A stretch of 64,000 nucleotides of DNA from Paenibacillus daejeonensis DSM 15491 (GCF_000378385.1 NZ_KB899660.1:434001-498000), one strand, 5' to 3'; shown: positions 1-9,386, numbered from the stretch's first letter. A program made the numbers and translations. The notes: generated by a model from the sequence alone, not told the origin.

Positions 1-1682
1 ACCGGTCCGCCAGCGAGCGCTTCGGGTCCGATATGGCCGATACATGCGCCAGTGGATACGCCCGAGAAACGTGCATCCGTGAGCAGGGAGACTTGCTTGC
101 CGTAAGACAAATGCTTCAGTGCGGATGTCAGCTGATACGTCTCTTCCATGCCCGTGCCGGATGGCCCGCGCCCAATCAGTACCAGAACATCTCCGGCCGC
201 AATGCCTTTAGTTTTGATCGCACGTATTGCGGCTTTCTCCGTCGTGAACACCTTCGCCCGGCCGACATGGCGGTACACACCGCTCTCATCCACCATTGAG
301 GGATCGATCGCCGTTGACTTGATCACCGAGCCCTCTGGCGTGATGTTACCTACCGGGAAGGTAACGGTAGAAGTGAGACCCGCCACCCGAGCACGCTCGG
401 GGCTAAAGATGATGCGATCCGGGTCGACGCCTTCCTGTTCCAGCAGGTGCTTACGCATCCGATGGCGGCGTTCCGAGTTTTCCCACCAATCCAGTGTCTC
501 GCCAATAGTCTGGCCCGTAACCGTAAGCGCTCTCTCTTCCAGCACACCCAACTTCCTCATATGCAGCATGACCTCGGGTACACCACCTGCCAAAAAGGCA
601 CGTACGGTAGGATGAGGCTCCGGCCCGTTCGGAAGAACACTTACAAGACGCGGTACCTCACGATTCACTTCCGCCCAATCCGCTACTGTAGGCATATGTC
701 TGCCCGCAGCATGAGCAATGGCAGGGATATGCAGCAGCAGATTGGTTGAGCCGCCAAAAGCAGCATGAACCGCCATCGCATTGCGGATGGCCTGATCCGT
801 GATGATCTGTCCCGTGGTGATCCCTTGCTCCGCCATATGCAGCGCTGCTCGAGCGGATTGGCGCGCCATTTCTTCCCAGACCGGCTGTCCCGAAGGCGCA
901 AGTGCCGCATGCGGTACGGTCATACCCAGTGCCTCAGCTACTACTTGAGCTGTGCCGGCCGTGCCAAGGAACTGGCATCCGCCGCCAGGTGTTGCACAAG
1001 CCCGGCATCCCAGGTCTGCGGCTTCCTCCAGCGTCAGCTCGCCATTCGTATAACGCGCGCCGATCGTCTGGATTTTGCCCGCATCCTCGCCATTGGTCGG
1101 CGGCAGCGTGACACCGCCTGGCACGATTATGCCAGGCAAATTCGTCATCCCCGCCAGTGCAATCATCATGGCCGGCAAGCCCTTGTCGCAGGTCCCCACT
1201 CCGAGAACAGCCGAGCGCAGGGGCAAAGAGCGAATGAGCCGTCGCAGCACCATCGCAGCGTCATTGCGGTAAGGCAGCGAATCGAACATGCCTGTCGTAC
1301 CCTGCGAACGGCCGTCACACGGATCGCTGACAAACCCTGCAAACGGGATATCGCCGCTGCCGCTAATTTCCTCTGCGGCGGCTTTCATTAGCAAGCCGAC
1401 CTCCCAGTGTCCGGTATGATAGCCGAGGGCCACCGGGGAGCCATCCTCATCACGGATGCCGCCCTGGGTGCCCAGGATCAGAACCTGCCGGCCGAGCAGC
1501 TTGCCAGGGTCCCAGCCCATGCCTACATTTTGTGATAATCCAAACAGATCGCCGCTTGGCGCATCCGTCAGCATCTCCGGGGTCAGCGGCAGCGAACCGC
1601 TTGGCCCGGGAGCATGGGTATAAATATTGAAATAGTCCTTGTCGTTGCTGTCACCCATAATTGTTGCAAATGCGGTATTCAT
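1..1682 (-). CDS. YjhG/YagF-type pentonate (D-xylonate) dehydratase, C-terminus cut off
   Basis: This is a member of the IlvD/Edd dehydratase superfamily, YjhG/YagF branch, which removes water from D-xylonate-like sugar acids to give 2-keto-3-deoxy acids using an Fe-S cluster. I read about 560 residues from an ATG at 1682 with GGAAGGGG upstream; the family is about 655 residues, so the last ~95 lie beyond the left edge. Conserved stretches include [20 protein letters not shown]-like text near residue 115 (here [15 protein letters not shown]), [35 protein letters not shown] and [17 protein letters not shown]. The gene is 28 bp downstream of the aldehyde dehydrogenase and is clearly the third gene of the same leftward operon. 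Assignment to D-xylonate rather than another pentonate is inferred from the best-known members. Confidence 0.9.
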   Translation of the reverse strand, partial: MNTAFATIMGDSNDKDYFNIYTHAPGPSGSLPLTPEMLTDAPSGDLFGLSQNVGMGWDPGKLLGRQVLILGTQGGIRDEDGSPVALGYHTGHWEVGLLMKAAAEEISGSGDIPFAGFVSDPCDGRSQGTTGMFDSLPYRNDAAMVLRRLIRSLPLRSAVLGVGTCDKGLPAMMIALAGMTNLPGIIVPGGVTLPPTNGEDAGKIQTIGARYTNGELTLEEAADLGCRACATPGGGCQFLGTAGTAQVVAEALGMTVPHAALAPSGQPVWEEMARQSARAALHMAEQGITTGQIITDQAIRNAMAVHAAFGGSTNLLLHIPAIAHAAGRHMPTVADWAEVNREVPRLVSVLPNGPEPHPTVRAFLAGGVPEVMLHMRKLGVLEERALTVTGQTIGETLDWWENSERRHRMRKHLLEQEGVDPDRIIFSPERARVAGLTSTVTFPVGNITPEGSVIKSTAIDPSMVDESGVYRHVGRAKVFTTEKAAIRAIKTKGIAAGDVLVLIGRGPSGTGMEETYQLTSALKHLSYGKQVSLLTDARFSGVSTGACIGHIGPEALAGGP

Positions 1683-1710
1683 GCCTGCCCCTTCCTCTCT
1701 CGAATGCGAT

Positions 1711-3171
1711 TTAAGGCTTGATGAACACAGTTTTAATGGAGGTGTAGAATTCGATGGCGGCCTGTCCCTGTTCTCTGGAATGAGAGCTGGACTGCTTCAT
1801 GCCGCCAAACGGCGCCTGCAGCTCGACTCCTGCCGTCTCGGCGTTGACGCGTACCAGTCCGGCATCCATATCCTGAACAAAGGCGAGCACATTGCCGATG
1901 TTCTGCGTATAGATGGACGCGCTCAGGCCATAGTCTGTATCGTTGGCCAGTTCAATCGCCTCGTCGATGTCCTGTGCTTCAATCAGCGCCAGAACCGGGC
2001 CAAAGATTTCTTCCTGGGCAATGGACATGCGAGAGGTAACGCCGTCAAAAATGGCAGGCGTCACATAGAAGCCGTTGGACAGCTCGCCCTGCTCCAATCG
2101 CTCCCCGCCATGCAGCAGAACAGCGCCTTCGTCTACACCTTTTTGGATATAGGATAATACCGTTTCCATTTGTTTCTCATTCGCGCACGGTCCGAGCCAG
2201 GTGTCAGCCGCCAGACCATCGCCGACCTTCAGCTCCGCGACCTTCTCGAGCAATCTCGTTTTGAACGCTTCATAGATTCCCTTGACCACGATAACCCGGC
2301 TGGTGGCCGTGCACTTCTGGCCTGTCGATTTGAGTCCGCCGCTAATTGTCGCATCCACTGCCAGCTCAAGATTAGCATCCTCCGCAATGATAATCGGGTT
2401 CTTGCCGCCCATCTCCAGCTGATATTTGGCCCCTCTCGCCAGCGCCGCCTGACCAACCTGCTTGCCCACGCCATTCGACCCTGTGAAGGTAATGCCGTTG
2501 ATATCCGGATGCTCGGCAATGCCCTGGCCAATAACAGAGCCGCTGCCAACCACCATGTTCAGCACACCTGGGGGGAATCCGGCGTCATGGAAGCATTGGG
2601 CAATTTTGGCTGCAGTCACCGACGTTTCCGTAGCTGGCTTCCATACGACTGTATTGCCGTAGATAAGAGCTGGTGCCATCTTCCAGATGGGAATGGCTAC
2701 CGGGAAGTTCCATGGGGAGATGACGCCGACAGTACCCAGCGGTGAACGCGTCGTATACATGAAGGCTTCCGCATCGGTTGCAGGGATGACGTCGCCCACT
2801 TTGCGCATGCCCTCACCGGCATAATAACGAAGAATCGCTACGCCGCGTGCGGTCTCGCCCTTCGCTTCTGGCAGCGTTTTGCCCATCTCACGCGTCATCG
2901 TTTCACCGATCTCGTCGGTGCGGCTCTCCAGAATATCTGCCGCTTTGAATAACAGTGCCCCGCGCTGCGAACCCGCCAGCTTCCGCCAAGCCCGCTGAGC
3001 AGATTTTGCAGCGGCGACCGCTGCATCCAAATCTTCTTTTGATGAATTAGGGATCAGCCCCACAATCTCCTGCCGGTTAGCCGGGTTGATGCTTGTCTGT
3101 GTACCGTTCTGTGGAGTGCTCCACTCCCCATTAATAAAGTTACCATAGGTTGGCGTGTTTTCGTTTGCCAT
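1711..3171 (-). CDS. NAD(P)-dependent aldehyde dehydrogenase, probable 2,5-dioxopentanoate (alpha-ketoglutarate semialdehyde) dehydrogenase
   Basis: A full-length aldehyde dehydrogenase of 486 residues. Visible landmarks are the SPWNFP segment, the Glu-containing LEMGGKNP motif near residue 255-260, and the catalytic cysteine in STGQKCTAT about 35 residues later, followed by EEIFGPV and APFGGMKQS. The family oxidises semialdehydes with NAD(P). Its position between a 2-keto-3-deoxypentonate dehydratase-like gene and a pentonate dehydratase points to the last Weimberg step, 2,5-dioxopentanoate to 2-oxoglutarate; that substrate is inferred from context and resemblance to Bacillus YcbD-like enzymes. 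An ATG at 3171 was preferred over one at 3180 because AAAGG sits nine bases before it and would abut the earlier start. Confidence 0.9.
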   Translation of the reverse strand: MANENTPTYGNFINGEWSTPQNGTQTSINPANRQEIVGLIPNSSKEDLDAAVAAAKSAQRAWRKLAGSQRGALLFKAADILESRTDEIGETMTREMGKTLPEAKGETARGVAILRYYAGEGMRKVGDVIPATDAEAFMYTTRSPLGTVGVISPWNFPVAIPIWKMAPALIYGNTVVWKPATETSVTAAKIAQCFHDAGFPPGVLNMVVGSGSVIGQGIAEHPDINGITFTGSNGVGKQVGQAALARGAKYQLEMGGKNPIIIAEDANLELAVDATISGGLKSTGQKCTATSRVIVVKGIYEAFKTRLLEKVAELKVGDGLAADTWLGPCANEKQMETVLSYIQKGVDEGAVLLHGGERLEQGELSNGFYVTPAIFDGVTSRMSIAQEEIFGPVLALIEAQDIDEAIELANDTDYGLSASIYTQNIGNVLAFVQDMDAGLVRVNAETAGVELQAPFGGMKQSSSHSREQGQAAIEFYTSIKTVFIKP

Positions 3172-3199
3172 TTTGATCATCCTTTCTATCCGTTTATGG

Positions 3200-4075
<876 letters not shown>

Positions 4076-4135
4076 GGGATATCGCTCCTTCTAAGTAAAA
4101 GTTTCAGGCTGTTGAAGAGAAAAGCCTACAGTCAC

Positions 4136-4333
4136 GGATCGATCTTCCGATCGCTGTTGTCCCCAGGTTTCTTTGATTCTTACCCTTTAAGGGGTGAAAT
4201 CCGGGGAAGCATATGCTTTCGAAGTTAGCTTTTCTGTGAAAAGCTTTCAGGCGAACGTTACGCAGCTTATGCTTCCGAAGTCGCTTTCTTTCAGAAAGCG
4301 TTGACCAGATTCGATTCCGTGCCTCTCCGGCCA
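4136..4333. repeat. Dispersed structured repeat, copy 1
   Basis: Non-coding stretch upstream of the pentonate operon that resembles the stretch at 44664-44776. Both begin GGATCG, continue through CGATCGCT and TTGTCCCCAG, then have a T-rich run, a variable inner hairpin, ATCCGGGGA, GGCGAACG and end near ATTCGATTCC. TCCCC-A-GGTTTC can pair with GAAATC-C-GGGGA (4159-4207). Copy 1 carries about 85 extra bases made of small hairpins such as GAAGCATATGCTTTC. A 76-codon open frame crosses it but has no ribosome binding site. Mobile or RNA-level function is unknown. Confidence 0.7.
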
Positions 4334-4369
4334 TTTTTCAAATGCCTGAGATATATTTGAATCTAATAA

Positions 4370-4384
4370 TCATAGCGCTTTCAT
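4370..4384 (-). promoter_or_regulatory. Candidate cre (CcpA) site
   Basis: On the minus strand the sequence reads ATGAAAGCGCTATGA, close to the palindromic cre consensus built on TGAAAGCGCTTTCA. It lies about 300 bp before the first gene of the sugar-acid operon, which would suit catabolite repression. The distance from the gene is large because a repeat lies between them, so the role is inferred. Confidence 0.5.
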
Positions 4385-4460
4385 AACGACCAGGTTAGCT
4401 AAGTGAATAACCTATTACATATTCCTTTCTCAATTTTTGTTTTATATTATAAAACGATGT

Positions 4461-4475
4461 TCTGTATTATACAGA
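4461..4475. promoter_or_regulatory. Operator-like palindrome overlapping a TATAAT on the minus strand
   Basis: TCTGTATTATACAGA has seven-base perfect arms around one base. The minus strand contains TATAAT inside it, so a repressor bound here could block a leftward promoter for the pentonate operon. No regulator gene is adjacent, and the -35 region is weak. Confidence 0.4.
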
Positions 4476-4511
4476 TAGATAATAGCAAAAACATGATTGG
4501 AAGTCTACCCC

Positions 4512-4650
4512 TTGAACACTCCCGCCACCTGCCTAAAGGCTGAGGTGGGGGATTCTTGGGTTGTTGCTCCTTCTGGAGCAAAGATGACCAAGCGATCCCT
4601 GCGGTTCCCGCAGTTCTATTCGGAGGCCGAGACTAGACGGCCATTTCTTT
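4512..4650 (-). ncRNA. Candidate omega RNA (TnpB guide RNA scaffold)
   Basis: In this family the RNA that programmes TnpB is made from the 3' end of tnpB through the right transposon end, with the guide copied from flanking DNA. Here the region downstream of the tnpB stop holds several hairpins (GAACTGCGGGAACCGCAG-like and GCTCCAGAAGGAGC) and then the right-end stem. If the end at 4512 is correct, the guide would start at 4511 and read leftward into the intergenic region before the pentonate operon. The 5' boundary is arbitrary. Confidence 0.45.
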
Positions 4651-5721
4651 AATATTCTGCGCGGCATTCCCATCCCGGTCGTGCCAGGTCTGGCAGCCGC
4701 CGCATTCCCATTCGCGGACGCTCAGGTCTCTAACCGCTGTATGGATGGCCCCGCAGATGTGACAGGTTTGGCTCGTTGGGACGAAGGTGGGCACTTCCTT
4801 GATCGTGCGTCCATACCACTCAGCCTTGTAATGCAACTGTCGACTCATCTCACCCCATGGTGCGTCTGCGATATGCTTTGCCAGCTTCCGGTTCTTCATC
4901 ATACTCATAATGCGCAAGTCTTCGAGGCAGATCGTTTGGTTTTCACGTATCCACTTCGTCGTATGCTTGTGCAGCGCATCGTGACGACTGTTCCGTATCT
5001 TCTCATGAAGGCGAGCCACCTTGCGCTTCGCATGGTTCCAGTTGCTACCGCCTCTTGTGCGGCGGGCCATCCGGCGTTGCCAGATCGCCAATTGCTTTTC
5101 ATAGCGGCGCGTATGCCGAGGATTATCAATCACTACGTCATCGGAGGTAACGGCCAGGTGCTTGATGCCGACATCGATTCCCACCGCTTGCTCACAGACC
5201 GGTAGCGGCTGGATGTCTACTTCACTTACGAGCGAGACGAACCATTTGCCACTGGGGGCAAGACGCACCGTAGCTGAGAGCAGACGGCCCTCCACCTCGC
5301 GTGACTTGGCAAATCGGACCGCACCCAGCTTGGGAAGTTGAATCGTGTTTCCTTTGACCGCGATATTCCCGTTCGTATATCTTGTGGTGTAGCTTTGAAC
5401 CGGATGCTTCCGACTCTTGAAACGCGGGGCCTGATTCTGCTTCTTGAAGAAACGCTGAAAGCCGTCTGCCACGTGGCGAACGGAAGATTGTAAGGCGATG
5501 CTGTCCACTTCTTTGAGCCAGGGCAAGGCTTGCTTGAGCCCTGGGAGCTGCGTAGCACAAGCGTTGTAGGACAACCCCTTGCCCGTCGTTTCATACGTTT
5601 CCTTCCACGCGGCAAGGAAATGATTAAAGACAAAGCGAGCGAATCCCAACGTTCTCCGCATCTGCGTTTCTTGCTCTGGCGAGGGATAGAGCCGAAACTT
5701 ATATGCTTTATGTCTTAGCAT
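4633..5721 (-). CDS. tnpB: TnpB RNA-guided endonuclease of IS200/IS605 family
   Basis: A 362-residue TnpB with the N-terminal helix-turn-helix segment (LRHKAYKFRLYPSPEQ), the first RuvC aspartate in VGIDVGIKHLA near residue 187, the glutamate in CLEDLRIM, and the last aspartate in HDRDGNAAQN. A zinc ribbon CHIC...CGGC lies between the last two. All three catalytic acids are therefore kept and the frame is unbroken, so the nuclease could be active. Family members are guided by an RNA from the element's right end and help the transposon persist at its donor site. It stands alone without tnpA between a sugar-acid operon and a transporter gene. Confidence 0.93.
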   Translation of the reverse strand: MLRHKAYKFRLYPSPEQETQMRRTLGFARFVFNHFLAAWKETYETTGKGLSYNACATQLPGLKQALPWLKEVDSIALQSSVRHVADGFQRFFKKQNQAPRFKSRKHPVQSYTTRYTNGNIAVKGNTIQLPKLGAVRFAKSREVEGRLLSATVRLAPSGKWFVSLVSEVDIQPLPVCEQAVGIDVGIKHLAVTSDDVVIDNPRHTRRYEKQLAIWQRRMARRTRGGSNWNHAKRKVARLHEKIRNSRHDALHKHTTKWIRENQTICLEDLRIMSMMKNRKLAKHIADAPWGEMSRQLHYKAEWYGRTIKEVPTFVPTSQTCHICGAIHTAVRDLSVREWECGGCQTWHDRDGNAAQNIKEMAV

Positions 5722-5952
5722 GGCCCGACACCGCCCTTTACCAAAAGTCTATACCCCAATTATAGCACATACGTTCCTATTCGAATACAACAAAAAGCAC
5801 CGATTCATCCCCCGCTTTTAGAAGACGGGAGTATTCTCGGCATTACTGATAAAACAAAAACAAGCTTGCACGAGTTTGGTTTTGAGGTGTTCGGGTTATT
5901 ACTTGGATATAAAGCATTACGTATGCACTATGGAGGAATGGGAGGACTCTGG

Positions 5953-7059
5953 ATGCAAGTCGGAACGTTTTATCGCGCATGCATCAGTATTATTCTGATC
6001 CTGCTCATCATCTATCTGCTGCATAAAGTTCAATTTTTGTTTGAACCGCTTGTGCTGGCATTTAATATCGTGCTTATGCCGATCCTGTTCTCCATTTTCT
6101 TCTATTATCTTCTGCGTCCGATCGTTGGACGGCTGCAAAAGTGGAAAGTGCCCCGTGCAGTCGGGATACTTTTGATTTATGCAGTACTCGCGGGCCTTCT
6201 GGTATTGTTCTTCTTCCTGGTATGGCCAACGTTGCAGAAGCAGACGTATGACTTCGTGAACAGTCTGCCTCAGCTGGCAAATGATGTGCGTCAGCAGATC
6301 AACCAGCTGCAAGATCAGGAGCTGTTCCAAGGCGTAAATCTCAATGACTCTTCATTGACCGACCGATTGACGGATTACCTGTCAGACGCGATTAATTACG
6401 TCTCGGATTACATATCCGGTGCTGTGTCTTTTATTACGACATTCGCGATTGTGATCGGTACCGCCCCGATTCTGCTCTACTACATGCTGAAGCAGGATCG
6501 CGCAGGCTGCCGCAAGCTGATTCGGAGCATGCCGAGAAACTGGCGTCACGAGGCACGCAAGACACTGCTGGAGATCGACCGCATCCTAAGCGAATTCATC
6601 TTGGGACGGGTACTGCTCTGCTTCCTCTTGGGAGCGATGATGTATGGAGGATTCCTGCTTGTTGGTCTGCGTTACTCCTTACTGCTGGCCATCTTTGCCG
6701 CAATCGTCAACCTGATTCCTTATATCGGTCAGCTTATCGGAATGGTGCCTGTCGTTATCGTTGCCTTTATCGATTCGCCGACCACCGTGATTTGGGTACT
6801 GCTCATCAATCTCATTGCCCAGAACGTCGAGAGCAATCTGCTGGGACCGCATATTTACGGACGCAAGCTGGACATTCATCCTGTCACGACCATTCTGACG
6901 ATTCTGATTGCTGGGTCGATTGGCGGCATTGTCGGGATCATGACTGCTATTCCGCTGTATATGATCACCAAAGTACTTGCCAAGAAACTATACAACTTTC
7001 TGATTCATCGGCGAGACCGACTACCTGAAGGATCAGATCCACCTTCGGCACCGACTTAA
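5953..7059 (+). CDS. AI-2E family (PerM/YtvI-like) membrane protein
   Basis: A polytopic membrane protein of 368 residues. It has hydrophobic helices near the N-terminus (ISIILILLIIYLL, MPILFSIFFYYLL, VGILLIYAVLAGLLVLFFFL), a polar middle section of about 90 residues, then a C-terminal membrane half containing NLIPYIGQLIGMVPVVI and LGPHIYGRKLDIHP, both hallmarks of the AI-2E exporter/UPF0118 family. Members export small molecules or sodium/protons; the cargo here is unknown. I chose the ATG at 5953 because GGAGGA lies six bases before it, while in-frame earlier starts at 5866, 5923 and 5938 have poor spacing or lie at the end of the IS element. Confidence 0.85.
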   Translation: MQVGTFYRACISIILILLIIYLLHKVQFLFEPLVLAFNIVLMPILFSIFFYYLLRPIVGRLQKWKVPRAVGILLIYAVLAGLLVLFFFLVWPTLQKQTYDFVNSLPQLANDVRQQINQLQDQELFQGVNLNDSSLTDRLTDYLSDAINYVSDYISGAVSFITTFAIVIGTAPILLYYMLKQDRAGCRKLIRSMPRNWRHEARKTLLEIDRILSEFILGRVLLCFLLGAMMYGGFLLVGLRYSLLLAIFAAIVNLIPYIGQLIGMVPVVIVAFIDSPTTVIWVLLINLIAQNVESNLLGPHIYGRKLDIHPVTTILTILIAGSIGGIVGIMTAIPLYMITKVLAKKLYNFLIHRRDRLPEGSDPPSAPT

Positions 7060-7077
7060 GAAACTTTAATGTCTATG

Positions 7078-7120
7078 AGGGCTGACCACACGGCATAATG
7101 CCAAGGGTCAGCCCTATCTT
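7078..7120 (+). terminator. Rho-independent terminator of the AI-2E gene
   Basis: AGGGCTGACC pairs with GGTCAGCCCT across an 18-base loop just after the gene stop, followed by a weak T-rich tail. Confidence 0.65.
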
Positions 7121-7132
7121 ATGTCCGCATAC

Positions 7133-7169
7133 AAAAACCGGCCTTCCGCACATATGCGAAAGGCCGGTT
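7133..7169 (-). terminator. Strong terminator ending the leftward non-coding unit
   Basis: AACCGGCCTT and AAGGCCGGTT form a ten-base stem, and the minus strand continues with TTTTTG. It ends the transcription unit that starts near 7460. Confidence 0.75.
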
Positions 7170-7460
7170 ATATTCAGCGCGTGCTAATGCCGCGCTCGCT
7201 CACCGGAGTGGATCTCCGGTGGACTACTTGCAGAATAACCTCAGTAGAAGCTAAGTCTTGCGTCTAAAGCTAACACGAAATCATTGAAAAACCTAAAACA
7301 ACGAAAGCCCTTCCTCTCTTCCATCCTTGCGGCTCCGAAGACCGCGCCAGTGAGAATCAGGCATGTATATATCCATCCACTATATATATCCAAAGTTCGT
7401 AACGATTATTCAATGCAAGCAGTAGGAATGTAGACCAAAAGAAAATGCCTAACATTCATC
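7133..7460 (-). ncRNA. Unidentified structured non-coding RNA gene
   Basis: About 330 bases without a convincing gene, framed by a near-consensus promoter at 7467-7496 and a strong terminator at 7133-7169, both leftward. The transcript has a long-range stem: CUACUGCUUGCA and GAAUAA near 7400-7422 pair with UUAUUC and UGCAAGUAG near 7229-7245, enclosing about 160 bases that include a GCGG-UCUUCGGAG-CCGC hairpin. A second stem CACCGGAGAUCCACUCCGGUG lies nearer the 3' end. I checked for tmRNA, RNase P RNA, SRP RNA and T-box signatures and did not find them. Short open frames of 17 and 27 codons exist but lack ribosome binding sites. A 6S-like rod is possible but unproven. Confidence 0.6.
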
Positions 7461-7466
7461 CGTATA

Positions 7467-7496
7467 ATCATAGCATAACTGAAAGGAATATGTCAA
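7467..7496 (-). promoter_or_regulatory. Strong sigma-A promoter of the non-coding unit
   Basis: Minus strand TTGACA (7496-7491), 18-base spacer, then TATGAT (7472-7467) with an upstream TGC that makes an extended -10. It lies 23 bases past the stop of the upstream hydrolase gene. Confidence 0.75.
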
Positions 7497-7519
7497 GACT
7501 TGGGACGTGGTCGTATCAG

Positions 7520-8143
7520 TCAGCCTGCAAAAGGTTCATCATGACCGGGAATAATAAGGTCCGGCGCGAGCCTCTTGACCTCTTCAATCGTCTGCTTCGC
7601 CAGTTCCTGATTCTCTGAGATGGGATGTACTTCACCGTGCGCGTAATATTCCCGTGCCAGCACTGCGTCCGCCGCAATGAGCACCCTTTGACCAGAACCG
7701 GCTTGCCGGAATAGAACAGATGTATGGCCAAGTGTATGACCTGGGGTCTGCACGATTTGTAAACCCGGAGCAATCTCGGCCGCCTCTATCGGGACAAACT
7801 GTTCAAAAATATCCTCGTCCACTGCCGGGACGCGCTCCTTCCAATTGGTCAGCTCCTGCTCCGGCACAAGCCAGCGCGCGTTAGGGAAGCGCCGGATATT
7901 GCGATAATGATCGGGATGCAGATGCGTCACATAGACGATATGGATATCATCTGGTTCGACTGCTGCCTCCTTCAAGGCATCCATCAGTAGAGTCTCTCGC
8001 CAACCTGGATCAATCAGTACCTGCAAGCCGTGACCACTGAGCAGCGTAGTCGAGCATATGATGTCCCGCTTCTCATCCGGATAACGGAACTTGTTCGTGG
8101 ATAACTGGCCGGTAATCAATAGGTTATAGTCGTATTCATGCAT
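7520..8143 (-). CDS. Metallo-beta-lactamase fold hydrolase
   Basis: A 207-residue single-domain MBL-fold enzyme. The HLHPDH zinc signature sits near residue 74, followed by TPGHTLGHTSV, the bridging aspartate in AADAVLAREYY and the last histidine in IPGHDEP. The core size and lack of extra domains resemble small thiol-ester or lactone hydrolases, but the substrate cannot be told. No signal peptide is seen, so it should act in the cytosol. It is transcribed leftward, 25 bp from the small zinc-ribbon gene, which could share its promoter. Confidence 0.85.
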   Translation of the reverse strand: MHEYDYNLLITGQLSTNKFRYPDEKRDIICSTTLLSGHGLQVLIDPGWRETLLMDALKEAAVEPDDIHIVYVTHLHPDHYRNIRRFPNARWLVPEQELTNWKERVPAVDEDIFEQFVPIEAAEIAPGLQIVQTPGHTLGHTSVLFRQAGSGQRVLIAADAVLAREYYAHGEVHPISENQELAKQTIEEVKRLAPDLIIPGHDEPFAG

Positions 8144-8168
8144 GATGGATATCCCTCACTTTCGTTTA

Positions 8169-8375
8169 TCAGTACGCGAAATCGGAAGATTGATTAGGCA
8201 GACGGTATCCTTGTTTACAAAAGCGGCACGTCAGTACCAATCCGCTGTCCAGCACCATCACTTGCAGTCTGTCGTCATCCTCCGGCTCCATAATTTCCCG
8301 CTCTTGGTCATCATTCATGCCTGTCCCGAAAAAGGCAACCTGGTTGCCGCAATCGCATACAAAATTCAGTTTCAT
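8169..8375 (-). CDS. Small zinc-ribbon-like protein
   Basis: A 68-residue protein with AGGAGG eight bases before its ATG. It has two cysteine pairs, CDCG at residues 7-10 and CRFC at residues 50-53, spaced as in a treble-clef or zinc-ribbon knuckle, with an acidic middle section (MEPEDDDR). I do not recognise a named family. It is divergent from the XRE regulator and the shared 170-bp gap contains that regulator's operator-like palindrome, so it may be co-regulated. Confidence 0.65.
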   Translation of the reverse strand: MKLNFVCDCGNQVAFFGTGMNDDQEREIMEPEDDDRLQVMVLDSGLVLTCRFCKQGYRLPNQSSDFAY

Positions 8376-8442
8376 CTAGCATTCTCCTCCTTCTATTTTC
8401 ATCTATTTGGTCGTATTTTCGACTTCCCTGGCAGGCAGGGCT

Positions 8443-8471
8443 TGACAATGATACAATTTGTATCATAAATT
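8443..8471 (+). promoter_or_regulatory. Promoter with nested palindromic operator
   Basis: TTGACA at 8443 and ATAAAT at 8466 are 17 bases apart. The whole spacer is filled by ATGATACAATTTGTATCAT (8449-8467), a palindrome with nine-base perfect arms. A protein bound there would exclude RNA polymerase, the classic arrangement of an autorepressed XRE-type regulator; the gene downstream is of that type. Confidence 0.65.
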
Positions 8472-8549
8472 AAAAGTAATCGTTTCATTTCGACCCCCTG
8501 GGGGTTGATCAAGCATCACTATCCGACAGTAGGTAAGGAGTCCGCCGAT

Positions 8550-8870
8550 ATGACGATGGGAGATCGTTTGAGAGAGTTGAGGTTACGCAAAAAGCTGTCA
8601 CAGGAGGAAGTGGCCCGGCACATCGGTATTACACGCTCCGCATACAGCCACTATGAGATTAATAATCGTCAGCCTGTTTACGAGACCTTGATCAAGCTGT
8701 CGGTATTCTTTCAGGTATCGCTTGATTACATCATCGGTGGTGAATCGATCCGGGAAGAACAGATGACCGCCGATACCCTGGAGGTCATCCAGCTCTTCAA
8801 TACGATGAACAAGGATCAGCGCAAACAATCGATTAGCAGAATGCGCGAGTTGATTGCCCAGAATGAATAG
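8550..8870 (+). CDS. XRE-family transcriptional regulator
   Basis: A 106-residue protein with an N-terminal Cro/C1-type helix-turn-helix (LRELRLRKKLSQEEVARHIG, then RSAYSHYEINNRQP) and a short C-terminal tail with DKDQRK-like helices for dimerisation. The ATG at 8550 has AAGGAG nine bases before it; an upstream GTG/ATG extension to 8505 lacks a site. The palindrome in its promoter suggests it represses itself. It resembles chromosomal SinR/ImmR-like repressors, but there is no prophage or integrative element around it. Target genes beyond the divergent zinc-ribbon gene are unknown. Confidence 0.85.
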   Translation: MTMGDRLRELRLRKKLSQEEVARHIGITRSAYSHYEINNRQPVYETLIKLSVFFQVSLDYIIGGESIREEQMTADTLEVIQLFNTMNKDQRKQSISRMRELIAQNE

Positions 8871-8888
8871 TCGGCATCATGCGATCAC

Positions 8889-9386
8889 TCAGCCCTCTGT
8901 GCCTTCAAAGAAGTCGAGACTGGCGATCATTCGGTCCACTTGATCCCGATTCGTCTCGTAATATGCCGTAGATGCCGTTATATCCAAATTATACTGTATC
9001 CGGTCATCCAGGATAAATACTACCTGTAGATTAGTCGTATTGTTATCCTTCGTTACGAATAGATTGGCGTCTCGGTCATTATCCAGCGTAGTAGGCTCGG
9101 ACTGTGACAAATCGGGCGCCATTTCTTCATTAAAAAGAGAGGCATAGGCGAGCACGGTAACTTCGTCCCCATGCGTGATCTGAACGCCGTCGCCGTTGTC
9201 CGATTCCTTGCCGAGCTCCCACGCTGCCGGGTAATCCACCGTAAATCCGAATCGGCTATTGCTGTACGTTGACCATTCCTCATTGGTCGGTTTGTTCTCC
9301 TCAGTTGAGCCCTCTTCCTCTCCACTACAAGCTCCCAACAGCAACAACATACTTAACGCAAGGATTAACCATCGACCCATCTTCAT
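8889..9386 (-). CDS. Lipoprotein with PsbP-like domain
   Basis: A 165-residue predicted lipoprotein. The signal is MGRWLILALSMLLLLGAC with the lipobox cysteine at residue 20, then a Ser/Glu-rich linker and a domain starting SRFGFTVDYPAAWELG, the typical opening of a PsbP-like or DUF-type beta domain found in Gram-positive lipoproteins. It should be anchored on the outer face of the membrane. AGGAGGG lies before the ATG. It is divergent from the next lipoprotein gene. Function unknown. Confidence 0.75.
   Translation of the reverse strand: MKMGRWLILALSMLLLLGACSGEEEGSTEENKPTNEEWSTYSNSRFGFTVDYPAAWELGKESDNGDGVQITHGDEVTVLAYASLFNEEMAPDLSQSEPTTLDNDRDANLFVTKDNNTTNLQVVFILDDRIQYNLDITASTAYYETNRDQVDRMIASLDFFEGTEG

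Larger units (their letters stand above)
4512..5848 (-). mobile_element. IS200/IS605-family element with tnpB only
   Basis: The element is oriented leftward. Its right end carries an imperfect hairpin (4520-4551) of the usual CCCACCTC...GGTGGCGGG type ending in TTCAA, which fits family right ends. The left end has a hairpin between about 5806 and 5845 (CTCCCGTC...GCGGGGGA on the minus strand) preceded by TTTAT, a known style of target motif for this family. No tnpA transposase is present, so movement would need one supplied in trans. Exact ends are inferred from family rules, not from a comparison with an empty site. Confidence 0.7.

Noticed and set aside
4104-4334. 76-codon frame in the repeat before the pentonate operon
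   Set aside because: Lies entirely within a structured repeat, lacks a ribosome binding site and is not kept in the second copy.
7133-7460. tmRNA, RNase P RNA, SRP RNA or a T-box
   Set aside because: The tRNA-like ends, GAGGAAAGUCC, the GGAAGGAAGCAGC loop and the T-box sequence respectively were looked for and are absent.
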